Positions 18,307-26,571 are shown, counted from the stretch's first letter. The stretch: DNA of 34,477 nucleotides from Candidatus Gemmiger excrementipullorum (GCA_019115045.1 DXEI01000084.1:1-34477), one strand, 5' to 3'. Numbers and translations: made by a program. Notes: a model not told the origin generated them from the sequence alone.

Positions 18307-19365
18307 ATGAGCCGTTATTTTACCAAAACGCTTTCCGCGCTGGAACCCTACACCCCCGGCGAGCAGCGCCCCAGCCGCGACATCGTCAAGCTCAACGCCA
18401 ACGAAAACCCCTACCCGCCGGCCCCCGGCGTGGCGGCGGCGGTGGCGGCGGCCGTGCCGGGGCTGCGGCTGTACTCCGACCTGACCAACGCCGCGCTGCG
18501 CCGCGCCATTGCGCAGCACTGGGGCGTCGGGCCGGAAAACGTGCTGTGCGGCAACGGCAGCGACGAAAACCTGCTGCTGGCGCTGCGCGCCTTCTGCGAT
18601 GGGGACACGCCGCTGGCCTTTGCCGACATCACCTACAGCTTTTACGCGGTGCTGTGCGAGCTGCTGCACATCCCGCAGCATATCCTGCCGCTGGAAGAGG
18701 ATTTTACGCTCGATCTGCGCCGGTACGAGGGCCTGCACGAGACCATCGTCCTCGCCAACCCCAACGCGCCCACCAGCCTGCTGGCCCCGGTCGAGGGCAT
18801 CGAGCGCGTGCTGCAGACCAACCCCGACAACATCGTCATCGTCGACGAGACTTACATCGAGTTCGCGCCCCCCGGCTCCAGCTGCCTGCCGCTGCTGGAC
18901 CGGTACGAAAACCTCGTCATCACGCACACTTTTTCCAAAACGCACAGCCTGGCGGGCGCGCGGCTCGGCTTCTGCCTGGCGCGGCCGGAACTCATCGCCG
19001 ATATGGACCGCGTCAAGTTCAGCTACAGCCCCTACAACGTCAATTCGCTGACGCAGGCGGCGGGCGAAGCCGCCATCCGCGACGAGGACTATTTCCGCGA
19101 CGTCACGCAAAAGGTGTTGGCCACCCGCGCCGACACCGCGCAAAAACTGCGCGCGCGCGGCTTTACGGTGCTGGACTCGGCCACCAACTTTCTGTTCGCC
19201 CGGCCGGGCGGCCTGCCTGCGCGCACACTTTATGAGGCGCTGCGGGCGCAGGGGGTGTTCATCCGCTACTTTGACGCGCCGCGCATCCGGGACTGGCTGC
19301 GCATCACCATCGGCACGCCGCAGCAGATGCAGCGCTTTTTCGCGGCGCTTGACGCCGTACTGTAA
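18307..19365 (+). CDS. hisC: Histidinol-phosphate aminotransferase
   Basis: 352-residue fold-type I PLP enzyme that transaminates imidazole-acetol phosphate with glutamate to histidinol phosphate. Seen motifs: KLNANENPYPPAP (32-44), GNGSDENLLL near the N-terminal third, the NPNAPTS substrate loop, VDETYIEF, and the Schiff-base Lys211 in HTFSKTHSLAGARLGF. The final SAR-like arginine region (WLRITIGTP) is intact. It lies 15 nt after hisD in the operon. Related aromatic aminotransferases share the fold, but the operon position settles the role. Confidence 0.95.
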   Translation: MSRYFTKTLSALEPYTPGEQRPSRDIVKLNANENPYPPAPGVAAAVAAAVPGLRLYSDLTNAALRRAIAQHWGVGPENVLCGNGSDENLLLALRAFCDGDTPLAFADITYSFYAVLCELLHIPQHILPLEEDFTLDLRRYEGLHETIVLANPNAPTSLLAPVEGIERVLQTNPDNIVIVDETYIEFAPPGSSCLPLLDRYENLVITHTFSKTHSLAGARLGFCLARPELIADMDRVKFSYSPYNVNSLTQAAGEAAIRDEDYFRDVTQKVLATRADTAQKLRARGFTVLDSATNFLFARPGGLPARTLYEALRAQGVFIRYFDAPRIRDWLRITIGTPQQMQRFFAALDAVL

Positions 19366-19381
19366 AAAAGGGGGACCTGCC

Positions 19382-19999
19382 ATGATCGCCATTGTGGATT
19401 ACGGGGTCGGCAACCTGTTCAGCCTGACCTCCAGCGTGCAAAGCCTCGGGGCACAAGTCTGCGTCACTTCCCGCGCCGGGGACCTGCGCGCGGCCAGCCA
19501 TATCCTGCTGCCGGGCGTCGGCGCGTTTGCCGACGCCATGGCCAGGCTGACGGCCACCGGGCTGGTGCCGGTGCTCAAAGAGCAGGCGCAGCGCAAACCG
19601 CTGCTGGGCATCTGCCTGGGCATGCAGCTGCTGTTTGCACAAAGTTATGAGTACGGCACCCACGCCGGCCTGGGGCTGATCCCCGGCGACGTCTGCCCGC
19701 TGGCCGACGACCTGCGGGACCCGGCGCTGAAGGTGCCGCACATCGGCTGGAACGCGCTGGACATCGCCCCCGGGCGCGAAACCGACCCGCTGTTCCGCTA
19801 TGTGCACAGCGGCGAGTACGTCTACTACGTACACAGCTACTACGCCAAGCACTGCGCGGCGTCGACGCTGGCCACCAGCGACTACAGCATCCCGGTCACC
19901 GGCGCGGTGCGCAACGGCTTTGTGTACGGCACGCAGTTCCACCCCGAAAAATCCGGCGATACCGGCCTGCGCCTGCTCAAGGCGTTTCTGGAACTGTAA
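19382..19999 (+). CDS. hisH: Imidazole glycerol phosphate synthase, glutaminase subunit
   Basis: 205-residue class I glutamine amidotransferase that supplies ammonia to HisF. The catalytic triad is visible: Cys78 in GICLGMQLLF, His187 and Glu189 in QFHPEKSG. The N-terminus IAIVDYGVGNLFS is typical and fixes the start at the ATG at 19382, behind a GGGGG ribosome site; a longer open frame upstream is antisense-free read-through of hisC in another phase. It works as a heterodimer with the hisF product encoded two genes downstream. Confidence 0.96.
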   Translation: MIAIVDYGVGNLFSLTSSVQSLGAQVCVTSRAGDLRAASHILLPGVGAFADAMARLTATGLVPVLKEQAQRKPLLGICLGMQLLFAQSYEYGTHAGLGLIPGDVCPLADDLRDPALKVPHIGWNALDIAPGRETDPLFRYVHSGEYVYYVHSYYAKHCAASTLATSDYSIPVTGAVRNGFVYGTQFHPEKSGDTGLRLLKAFLEL

Positions 20000-20013
20000 A
20001 GGGGGAGGCTGCC

Positions 20014-20733
20014 ATGAAACTGTACCCGGCTATCGATTTGCGCGGCGGCCAGGCCGTGCGTTTGTACCAGGGCGACTACGACCAGATGACGGTCTACAAC
20101 GCCGACCCCGTGGCGCAGGCGCAGGCATTTTTGGACGCCGGCGCGCGGTATCTGCACGTGGTGGACCTCGACGGCGCCAAGGACGATACGACCGCCAACC
20201 TCGAGACCATCGCCGCCATCGCGGCCCTCGGCGGGCTGTTCATCGAGGTCGGCGGCGGCATCCGCGACGAAGCGCGCATCCGCCGCTACCTCGACCTCGG
20301 CGTCGGGCGCTGCATCCTGGGCACCGTCGCCGTCAAAGATTTCGGCTTCACCGCCCGCATGGCGCAGCGCTACGGCGCGCGCATCGCCGTCGGCGTCGAT
20401 ATGAAAGACGGGTTTGTCGCCGTCAACGGCTGGCGCGAGGTCACGCCCGAACCCGGCGTCGCGTTCTGCCGCCGCTGTGCCGCAGCCGGCGTGCGGGCCG
20501 TCATCGCCACCGATATCTCGCGCGACGGCACGCTGCAAGGCACAAACCTCGACCTCTACCGCGAACTGCTGACGATCCCCGGGCTGGAAATCACGGCCTC
20601 GGGCGGCATCGCCCGCATGGAGGAACTGGCCGAACTGCAGGCCATGGGCTGCCATGCGGCCATTTTGGGCAAATCCATCTACACCGGCGCCATCGACCTG
20701 GCCGAGGCCGTGCGCCGCTACCAGGAGGGCTGA
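20014..20733 (+). CDS. hisA: ProFAR isomerase (phosphoribosylformimino-5-aminoimidazole carboxamide ribotide isomerase)
   Basis: 239-residue beta/alpha-barrel enzyme performing the Amadori rearrangement of ProFAR to PRFAR. The base Asp8 lies in YPAIDLRGGQAVRL. The second catalytic Asp is in IATDISRDGTL, and the phosphate loops GGGIRDEA and TASGGIARMEEL are intact. Family length is normal (about 240). It sits between hisH and hisF, with GGGGGAGG just upstream and a 3-nt gap to hisF. TrpF activity, as in PriA proteins, is not suggested by the sequence but cannot be excluded by eye. Confidence 0.96.
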   Translation: MKLYPAIDLRGGQAVRLYQGDYDQMTVYNADPVAQAQAFLDAGARYLHVVDLDGAKDDTTANLETIAAIAALGGLFIEVGGGIRDEARIRRYLDLGVGRCILGTVAVKDFGFTARMAQRYGARIAVGVDMKDGFVAVNGWREVTPEPGVAFCRRCAAAGVRAVIATDISRDGTLQGTNLDLYRELLTIPGLEITASGGIARMEELAELQAMGCHAAILGKSIYTGAIDLAEAVRRYQEG

Positions 20734-20736
20734 GCC

Positions 20737-21495
20737 ATGATCACCAAACGCATCATTCCCTGCCTTGACGTCAAGGACGGCCGCGTCGTCAAGGGCGTCA
20801 ATTTCGCGGGCCTGCAGGATATGGCCGACCCCGTCGAGATGGCGCGCTACTATAACGAGGCCGGCGCCGACGAGCTCGTGTTCTACGACATCACCGCCAG
20901 CGTCGAGGGGCGCGCCCTCTTTACCGATATCCTGCGCCGCGTCGCCAGCGAGATCTTCATCCCGCTCACGGTGGGCGGCGGCATCCGCACGCTGGAGGAT
21001 TTCGACCGCGTGCTCAAATGCGGGGCCGACAAAGTCAGCGTCAACTCCGGCGCCATCGCAGACCCATCCATCATCCCGGCAGCCGCGCAGCGCTACGGCG
21101 ACCAGTGCGTCGTGCTCTCGGCCGACATCAAGCGGGTGGACGGCAAATTTATGCTGTTTGCCAAGGGCGGGCGCGAGAACACCGGCATCGACGCGCTGGA
21201 CTGGCTCGAACAGGGCGTGCGCAACGGGGCGGGGGAGCTCGTCGTCAACTCCATCGACACCGACGGCGTCAAGGGCGGGTTCGACCTGGAACTGCTGGAC
21301 GCTGTGGCCAAGCGGTGCGCCGTGCCCATCATCGCGTCGGGCGGGGCCGGCAAGCCGGAGGATTTCCTCACGCTCTTCCGCGACCACCCGGCCGTTGACG
21401 CCGGGCTGGCGGCGTCCATCTTCCACACCAAACAGGTCGGCATCCGCGACCTCAAACGCTACCTGCGCCAAAACGGCATCGAAATGCGGCTGTGA
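20737..21495 (+). CDS. hisF: Imidazole glycerol phosphate synthase, cyclase subunit
   Basis: 252-residue beta/alpha-barrel cyclase that uses HisH-derived ammonia to make imidazole glycerol phosphate and AICAR from PRFAR. Asp11 ([17 protein letters not shown]) and the Asp in [13 protein letters not shown] are the catalytic pair. [12 protein letters not shown] and [13 protein letters not shown] form the phosphate sites. The start is 3 nt after the hisA stop. The intergenic region after it, unlike the others in this operon, is long (149 nt) and holds a promoter and repeats. Confidence 0.96.
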   Translation: MITKRIIPCLDVKDGRVVKGVNFAGLQDMADPVEMARYYNEAGADELVFYDITASVEGRALFTDILRRVASEIFIPLTVGGGIRTLEDFDRVLKCGADKVSVNSGAIADPSIIPAAAQRYGDQCVVLSADIKRVDGKFMLFAKGGRENTGIDALDWLEQGVRNGAGELVVNSIDTDGVKGGFDLELLDAVAKRCAVPIIASGGAGKPEDFLTLFRDHPAVDAGLAASIFHTKQVGIRDLKRYLRQNGIEMRL

Positions 21496-21561
21496 CCCCT
21501 TGCCAAACGCGGCAAAACCGCGGCAAAAATACGGCCGTGCCCCTTGCCAAATGCCGCAAAA
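21496..21561 (+). repeat. Two 22-nt direct repeats, possible operator
   Basis: 21496-21517 and 21540-21561 match at 20 of 22 positions, 44 nt apart start to start (about four helical turns). Each begins CCCCTTGCCAAA and ends GCAAAA. The first contains the perfect inverted pair TTGCC/GGCAA. The second covers the -35 box of the hisIE promoter, as expected of a regulator site. Confidence 0.45.
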
Positions 21562-21572
21562 ACAGGTACACT
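21544..21572 (+). promoter_or_regulatory. Internal promoter for hisIE and the phosphatase
   Basis: TTGCCA (21544-21549), a 17-nt spacer and TACACT (21567-21572), with a further TATAAC immediately downstream. The start point would be about 65 nt ahead of hisIE. Confidence 0.6.
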
Positions 21573-21644
21573 ATAACTATCTTTCCCCCGGACGGGGCGG
21601 CGGCGCCGCGCCGTCCGCGGCTCTTGAGCAGGAGGTCCCTTGCC

Positions 21645-22301
21645 ATGGAATATACCCAAACCGAAAAAGCGCTGCGCTTTGACGCCCACGGGCTGATCCC
21701 CGCTATCGTGCAGGATCACTACACCAAGCAGGTGCTGACGCTGGCCTACATGAACGCCGAGACGCTGGCCCTGACCATCGCCGAAGGGCGCACGGTCTTT
21801 TGGTCGCGCAGCCGCCAGCAGATCTGGCGCAAGGGCGAAACTTCGGGCAACGTCCAGCGCGTCGTCTCCATCACGGCCGACTGCGACAAAGACGCCCTCG
21901 TCATCGACGTCGTCAAGTCCGGCCCGGCCTGCCATACCGGCGCCGAGAGCTGTTTCTTTGACCCCGTCTACGTCTCGGACGAGCTCAAGCAGTTCACCTG
22001 GCAGGGCCTGTACGACCTCATCGAGGGCCGCAAGACCGACCCGCAGGAGGGCAGCTATACGAGCTACCTGTTCGACAAAGGGCTCGAGAAGATCCTCAAA
22101 AAAGTCGGCGAGGAATCCACCGAGGTCATCATCGCCGGGGCCAAGCGCGACAAAGCGGAGACCATCTACGAGATCAGCGACCTGGCCTACCATGTGATGG
22201 TGCTGATGATCGAGCTGGGCATCCGCGTCGAGGATATCACCCAAGAACTCGAAAAACGGCATGTCATCGACCATAAAGTAAAACAGGAAAGGATGCAGTG
22301 A
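21645..22301 (+). CDS. hisIE: Bifunctional phosphoribosyl-AMP cyclohydrolase / phosphoribosyl-ATP pyrophosphatase
   Basis: 218 residues with two domains for steps two and three of histidine synthesis. HisI (1 to about 115): [18 protein letters not shown], the metal-binding [12 protein letters not shown] and the [13 protein letters not shown] signature whose cysteines bind zinc. HisE (about 125-218): the all-alpha pyrophosphohydrolase motif [16 protein letters not shown] and [10 protein letters not shown]. The start at 21645 has AGGAGG 9 nt upstream; codons before it lie in the promoter region. The stop is 1 nt before the phosphatase start. Fusion of the two domains is common. Confidence 0.95.
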   Translation: MEYTQTEKALRFDAHGLIPAIVQDHYTKQVLTLAYMNAETLALTIAEGRTVFWSRSRQQIWRKGETSGNVQRVVSITADCDKDALVIDVVKSGPACHTGAESCFFDPVYVSDELKQFTWQGLYDLIEGRKTDPQEGSYTSYLFDKGLEKILKKVGEESTEVIIAGAKRDKAETIYEISDLAYHVMVLMIELGIRVEDITQELEKRHVIDHKVKQERMQ

Positions 22302-22302
22302 T

Positions 22303-23130
22303 ATGGCGGGCGAATACCTCAAAAGTTCGGTGCACGTACACACCAAACTGTGCGACGGCAAAAACACCCCGGAGGAGCTGGCCGTTACGGCCTGGCGCGC
22401 CGGGCTGCAAACGCTGGGCTTTACCGGCCACAGCTACACCCCCTGCGACCTGGAATACTGCATGACGCAGAGCCGCACGGCGCTGTACAAGGCGCAGATC
22501 GCCAAACTGAAAGAGCGCTACGCCGGCAAGCTGGACATCCTCTGCGGGCTGGAATGGGACCTTGAGAGCACCGACGACCCGGCGGACTATGACTACTGGA
22601 TCGGCAGCACGCACTATGTGCAGGGCCCCAAGACCGGCAAGTACTATGAGATCGACTGGCGCGAGAGCGACCTGGCCGCCTGCATCGCCGATGATTTTGA
22701 CGGCGACGGCCTGGCCGTGGTCGAAGCGTACTTTGCCAACGTCGCCAAAGTGGCCGAGAAAAAGCCCACCATCCTGGGGCATTTCGACCTCATCAAAAAG
22801 ATCAACGGCAGCGGCAAGTTCTTTGACGAGCAGGCCCCGCGCTACCACGCCGCGGCCGAAGCCGCGCTGATGGCCGCCGCGCGCAACCGCTGCGTGCTGG
22901 AGGTCAACACCTCGGCGGTGTTCCGCGGTTTCCGGCAGGATTTCTTCCCCTCGGACGCCATCCTCAAAGACTGGCTGGCGCTGTCCGGCAACGTCGTCAT
23001 CACGGCCGACGCCCACAAGCGCGAGGCGCTGACCTTCGGGTTTGAGGAAGCCGCCGCCAAGCTCAAAGCCCTGGGCTACACCAAGGTGCAGGTGCTGGGC
23101 AGGGACGGCTTTACCCCCTGCGCGCTGTAA
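22303..23130 (+). CDS. hisK: PHP-domain histidinol-phosphatase
   Basis: 275-residue polymerase-and-histidinol-phosphatase fold enzyme expected to remove phosphate from histidinol phosphate. Metal ligands of the PHP core are seen in order: HVHT (10-13), GFTGHSY, GLEWD, GHFDLIKK, and the closing ITADAHK near 230. It begins 1 nt after hisIE and ends the operon before a long terminator, which supports the histidine role. Other PHP phosphoesterases share the fold, so the substrate rests on context. Because the operon has no HisB, this protein is the only candidate phosphatase in it. Confidence 0.85.
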   Translation: MAGEYLKSSVHVHTKLCDGKNTPEELAVTAWRAGLQTLGFTGHSYTPCDLEYCMTQSRTALYKAQIAKLKERYAGKLDILCGLEWDLESTDDPADYDYWIGSTHYVQGPKTGKYYEIDWRESDLAACIADDFDGDGLAVVEAYFANVAKVAEKKPTILGHFDLIKKINGSGKFFDEQAPRYHAAAEAALMAAARNRCVLEVNTSAVFRGFRQDFFPSDAILKDWLALSGNVVITADAHKREALTFGFEEAAAKLKALGYTKVQVLGRDGFTPCAL

Positions 23131-23152
23131 GCGCAGCGCCCCCATACAAGAA

Positions 23153-23198
23153 AAAACGCCCCGCGCGGGAACCGTAGCGTTCCCGCGCGGGGTGTTTT
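23153..23198. terminator. Bidirectional terminator after the histidine operon
   Basis: A 20-bp stem (23153-23172 with 23179-23198, two G-T pairs) with a 6-nt loop. A runs on the left and TTTT on the right let it work on both strands, between the phosphatase and the convergent small gene at 23203. Confidence 0.9.
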
Positions 23199-23202
23199 GG
23201 TG

Positions 23203-23397
23203 TCAGGCGTTGTTTTCGTCTTCGCCGTCTTTCTTTTCCGGCTGTTTGGGGCTGGCGCATTTGCTGTGGCAGGCGGCACAGTTGCCGGTGCAGCCGCCCT
23301 GCCAGCCGCCATGCTGGCAGATGAACAAGATCGCCAGCGCCAGCAGCACGAACACGATGACCAGCACCACGATGCTGGCCGGCGTCAAAGATGCCAT
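23203..23397 (-). CDS. FeoB-associated-type Cys-rich membrane protein
   Basis: 64 residues. One membrane helix (about 9-27) is followed by a short cytosolic or surface tail with the cluster GGCTGNCAACHSKC (Cys36, 40, 43, 47) and then a charged end, KKDGEDENNA. This is the layout of the FeoB-associated Cys-rich family, small proteins often encoded beside the ferrous iron transporter FeoB. No feoA or feoB lies in the window, so the partner is unknown. GAGAGGGA precedes the ATG, and a promoter lies at 23464-23435. Role in metal or redox handling is inferred. Confidence 0.75.
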   Translation of the reverse strand: MASLTPASIVVLVIVFVLLALAILFICQHGGWQGGCTGNCAACHSKCASPKQPEKKDGEDENNA

Positions 23398-23434
23398 CGG
23401 GGGTCCCTCTCTTTGTACAAAGCTTTCTGCGCCC

Positions 23435-23464
23435 AGTATAACACAGCCCGGCGCGTTTTGGCAA
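23435..23464 (-). promoter_or_regulatory. Promoter of the small Cys-rich membrane protein
   Basis: On the minus strand, TTGCCA (23464-23459), an 18-nt spacer and TATACT (23440-23435), about 40 nt before the ATG at 23397. Confidence 0.65.
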
Positions 23465-23519
23465 GGCGCGGTATAAAACGTGCCGCCCCGGCCATACTAC
23501 AGCCAAGGAGGTGAGCCAT

Positions 23520-23675
23520 ATGAACAACAATGTCATTTGCGATGTCTGCACCTGCGCCTACAACGAAAGCGGCTGCAAGTGCAACCTGGAGCAGATCAAG
23601 ATCACCGAACACTGTGACAACGGCTGCCAGGGCGTCGACAACCCGCACTACTGCCAGAGCTACCGCCAGCGCTGA
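23520..23675 (+). CDS. DUF1540 small cysteine-rich protein
   Basis: 51 residues with eight cysteines (7, 10, 12, 19, 21, 32, 36, 45). It reads VICDVCTCAYNESGCKCNLE followed by IKITEH, matching the pattern of DUF1540 repeats, which are small soluble proteins common in Clostridia and thought to bind metal. AAGGAGGT lies 7 nt before the ATG, one of the strongest ribosome sites in the window. It is divergent from the FeoB-associated-type gene with 122 nt between them, and ends before a 20-bp hairpin. Biochemical function is not known to me. Confidence 0.85.
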   Translation: MNNNVICDVCTCAYNESGCKCNLEQIKITEHCDNGCQGVDNPHYCQSYRQR

Positions 23676-23697
23676 GCCGCCGGCCGTATGCCGCCAT

Positions 23698-23750
23698 GCA
23701 GCGCGGGGCGCAGGGACTTTTCCGGTCCTTGCGCCCCGCGCTGCGGTTTT
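23698..23750 (+). terminator. Intrinsic terminator after the DUF1540 gene
   Basis: A 20-bp stem with one G-T pair (23698-23717 with 23725-23744) and a 7-nt loop, followed by GGTTTT. The convergent minus-strand operon ends at 23752 and could use the same hairpin, though no U tract is present on that strand. Confidence 0.82.
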
Positions 23751-23751
23751 G

Positions 23752-24297
23752 TCAGCTCAACCCAAGCAGAGAACTCAAACTCAGGCCGCCCAGCGTGTCG
23801 GCGATCCCCTGCATCTGGCTCTGCAGGCTGTTGATGCTGTCCATCACCACCGGCAGGCCGTCCAGCACGCGGTTCAGCGCGTCGATGTCGATGCGCTTGA
23901 GCTGCTCGGTGATCTCGGGCAGGTCCTGCATCATGGAATCCAGCGCCTCGGGGTCAACGGTGGCCAGGCTTTGCTGCAGTGTGTCGGCCAGCTCATTGAC
24001 ATGGGCGGTCGATTCCATCACCTGCTGGTAGGCGATGTTGGTGCGGTACCAGAACACGCCCAGCGCCACCAGCAGCACGATGGTGATGATCACGCTCAGC
24101 AGCATGCGCAGGCGCTGGTTGCGCATGATGTTGCGGTTCTGCCCGTCCTGCAGCTGCAGCTGGGCCTCAATGCGGTTCAGCTGGGCTTTCAGGTCGGCGG
24201 CGTCCAGCTTGCCGTCGCCGGTCTCGTCGTTGTGGGCGGCCAGGTCGGCCACGGTTTTCTTCAGTTGCTCGTTCATCGCGCGGTTCAGTTCATCCAT
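23752..24297 (-). CDS. Coiled-coil membrane protein with EF-hand-like loop, function unknown
   Basis: 181 residues. An N-terminal amphipathic part contains DETGDGKLDAAD (24-35), close to an EF-hand loop (Asp at 1 and 5, Gly at 6, Leu at 8, Asp at 12; Thr at position 3). A coiled-coil-like stretch (36-58) leads to one membrane helix (about 64-84). A long helical region (about 88-160) with heptad-like leucines follows, and a short hydrophobic end. AAGGAGG precedes the ATG. It is 18 nt after the histidine kinase stop and so is the third gene of the regulator-kinase operon. It may sense or scaffold for the kinase, but this is inference. Confidence 0.75.
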   Translation of the reverse strand: MDELNRAMNEQLKKTVADLAAHNDETGDGKLDAADLKAQLNRIEAQLQLQDGQNRNIMRNQRLRMLLSVIITIVLLVALGVFWYRTNIAYQQVMESTAHVNELADTLQQSLATVDPEALDSMMQDLPEITEQLKRIDIDALNRVLDGLPVVMDSINSLQSQMQGIADTLGGLSLSSLLGLS

Positions 24298-24315
24298 AGT
24301 GTGCCTCCTTCATGG

Positions 24316-25836
24316 TCAGGGGTCGGGCCGGTTGCGGGTATCGCGCATCGTGAACCAGAACGTCGAGCCCTGGCCCACGGCGCTGTCGACGCCAAAGGCA
24401 AACCCGTGCTGCTGCAGGATCGCCTTGGTGATGGAAAGCCCCAACCCGGTGCCGGTGCGGCCGGCGTCCCGGCGGGCGCGGTAGTAGCGGTCAAAGATGT
24501 AGGGCAGGTCCTCGGGCGGGATGCCCGCGCCGTGGTCGGTGACCTCGACGCGGCAGCCGCCGTCCTGCGGGGTCACGCGCAGCACCACCACGCCGTCTGC
24601 GCCAATGTGGTGGAACGCGTTGCCCAAAAGGTTGTGCAGCACACGCTCCATCATGGCCGGGTCGGCGCGTACCGGGGCCTGGCAGTCGGCTTCCAGGCGC
24701 AGCGTCCAGTGGTTCTGGTCGCACAGCGCGTCGTAGCGCCCGGCGACCTCAAAGCACAGCTCGCTCATGTCAAAGTCGATGGGGTTGGGTTTCTCGGCGC
24801 CGTTTTGCACCTTGCTCAGCTCCATCACGCTGTTGACCAGCGTCGAAAGCCGGTCGGTCTCGTCGACGATGATGTTGCACTGCTCGGTGCGTTTGGGCTC
24901 GTCGCCGCCGGTAATGTCGCGCACCGTCTCGGCATAGCCTTTGATCAGCGTCAGCGGCGTGCGCAGGTCATGGCTGACGTTGGCCAGGATGTCCTTTTCC
25001 AGCTGGGCGCTGCGCTTGACCTCGGCGGCCATGTGGTTGAAGTCGTCGGCCAGCTGGCCGATCTCGTCGCGGTGTTTCAGCGCGATCTGCACGTCGTAGT
25101 TGCCGGACGCGATCTGTCTTGCCCCGGCCGAAAGCCGCTCGATGGGCCGCGTGAACCAGCGGCTGAACAGCATCGCAAAGATCAGGTCCAGCACCAGCAA
25201 AACCAGCGCCAGCGGCGCCAGGATGGAGCGCATGACCTCGGCGGCGGTGGAGATCTGCGCCAAACTCGTCGAGACGATGACCCCGTACCGCCCGTCGGCC
25301 GAAAGCCGCCCCACCAGCATCTGCTGGCTGGACCCGGCGCGCACGACCTGGTACAGCGTGCCCTCCTCAAACAGTTTCTGCCGCATCTGGATCACCAGCG
25401 CGGTGTCCACGTTGTAGCCGAACTCCCCGCCAAACGCGCCGGTGCTCTCATGCAGCAGGCAGGGGTACATGCTCTCGTAGGCTTTCAGGCAGCGCAGCGT
25501 CGCGTCGCTGAAATCGACACAGCAGCCGTCGACGTTGATCTGTTTGTTCAAAAACGCGTCGCCGACGCTCTGCCAGAAGTCATTGTTGAGCACCAGCACA
25601 CCGAAATTGCGGCTGGCGATGGGCTCGCTGCTCTGGTCGATCATGGCGGTGAGGGCTGCCGCTTTTTCGTCCAGGCTGGCGTGGATGTTGCGGTTGTACT
25701 GCGGCACCAGCGCGTAGGTGATGACCCCCCACACCAGCGCTAAAGAGAGCAGCGTCATCGCGCCGATAAACAGCATCAGCTGGGCGCGGATGCTCAGCAC
25801 AAAGCGGCGCGGTTTGGCCGCTGTCGTCGGTTTCAA
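24316..25836 (-). CDS. Sensor histidine kinase
   Basis: 506 residues. TM1 is about 21-43, an extracytoplasmic sensor domain of about 160 residues follows (with Cys105, 106, 116 and 126), then TM2 (about 205-225), a HAMP linker (about 226-278), and the dimerisation domain with the phospho-accepting His289 in NVSHDLRTPLTLIKGY. The ATPase domain has an N box NLLGNAFHHI, G1 DHGAGIP, F box YIFDRYYRA and G2 GTGLGLSITKAI. It pairs with the OmpR-type regulator encoded 15 nt upstream. The ligand is unknown; the four cysteines and the adjacent EF-hand-like protein could hint at redox or divalent-cation sensing, but nothing proves it. Confidence 0.94.
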   Translation of the reverse strand: MKPTTAAKPRRFVLSIRAQLMLFIGAMTLLSLALVWGVITYALVPQYNRNIHASLDEKAAALTAMIDQSSEPIASRNFGVLVLNNDFWQSVGDAFLNKQINVDGCCVDFSDATLRCLKAYESMYPCLLHESTGAFGGEFGYNVDTALVIQMRQKLFEEGTLYQVVRAGSSQQMLVGRLSADGRYGVIVSTSLAQISTAAEVMRSILAPLALVLLVLDLIFAMLFSRWFTRPIERLSAGARQIASGNYDVQIALKHRDEIGQLADDFNHMAAEVKRSAQLEKDILANVSHDLRTPLTLIKGYAETVRDITGGDEPKRTEQCNIIVDETDRLSTLVNSVMELSKVQNGAEKPNPIDFDMSELCFEVAGRYDALCDQNHWTLRLEADCQAPVRADPAMMERVLHNLLGNAFHHIGADGVVVLRVTPQDGGCRVEVTDHGAGIPPEDLPYIFDRYYRARRDAGRTGTGLGLSITKAILQQHGFAFGVDSAVGQGSTFWFTMRDTRNRPDP

Positions 25837-25851
25837 GCGCGGGGGCCTCCT

Positions 25852-26535
25852 TTACAGGGCGTCGGGGTCGAACTTGTAGCCGATGCCCCACACCGTCACA
25901 ATGTAGCTGCGGCAGGCGCCCAGGTGGCCGCGCAGCATCTTGATATGGGTGTCCACGGTGCGGTCCTCGCCATAATAATCGTAGTTCCACACCTGCTGCA
26001 AAATCTTTTCGCGGCTCAGGGCGATGCCCTTGTTGTTGACCAAAAACACCAGCAGGTCAAATTCCTTGGGCGTCAGCGAGGCCTCTTTGCCGGCCACCTT
26101 GACGGTGTGGCTGGCCGTGTCGATGCTCAGATCGCCAAAGGTGTAATGCCCGGCGCTCTCGGCCGGTTTGGGCATCGTGCGCGCCAAAACGGCCTTGACG
26201 CGCGCCACCAGCTCCCGCGGGGAGAACGGCTTGACGACGTAATCGTCCGCGCCGCCTTCCAGCCCGGCCAGCTTGTCGTATTCCTCGCTGCGGGCCGTCA
26301 GCATGATGACCGGCGTCAGGATGCGGCGGGTGCGCATCTCGCGCAGGCAGGTCATGCCGTCCATAAACGGCATCATAATATCCAGGATCACCAGATCGAC
26401 GCCGCCCTGGCTCAGCACGCCCAGCGCGGCCGCGCCGTCGCTGGCCTCGGTGCAGGTGAACCCGGCGTGCTGCAAATGTTCACGGATCAAATCGCGGATG
26501 CGCGGTTCGTCGTCTACGATCAAGATGTTGGCCAT
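25852..26535 (-). CDS. OmpR/PhoB-family response regulator
   Basis: 227 residues. The receiver domain (1-120) has the acidic pair Asp8/Asp9, phospho-acceptor Asp52 in VILDIMMPFMDG, Thr80 and Lys102. The winged-helix DNA-binding domain (about 130-225) includes LTPKEFDLLVFLVNNKG and the RTVDTHIKMLR recognition region, ending VWGIGYKFD. The ATG at 26535 has GAGGGCGG upstream; the frame remains open far upstream but without a ribosome site. It is the first gene of the regulator-kinase-membrane protein operon and is divergent from the phosphodiesterase, which it might also control. Confidence 0.95.
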   Translation of the reverse strand: MANILIVDDEPRIRDLIREHLQHAGFTCTEASDGAAALGVLSQGGVDLVILDIMMPFMDGMTCLREMRTRRILTPVIMLTARSEEYDKLAGLEGGADDYVVKPFSPRELVARVKAVLARTMPKPAESAGHYTFGDLSIDTASHTVKVAGKEASLTPKEFDLLVFLVNNKGIALSREKILQQVWNYDYYGEDRTVDTHIKMLRGHLGACRSYIVTVWGIGYKFDPDAL

Positions 26536-26565
26536 ACAGCCGCCCTCGCTTTCTATACACGTTCT

Positions 26566-26571
26566 ATTGTA
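26566..26571 (-). promoter_or_regulatory. -10 box of the two-component operon
   Basis: TACAAT on the minus strand, 30 nt ahead of the regulator ATG. No convincing -35 box is seen at 16-18 nt spacing, as often found at promoters that need an activator. Confidence 0.45.
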
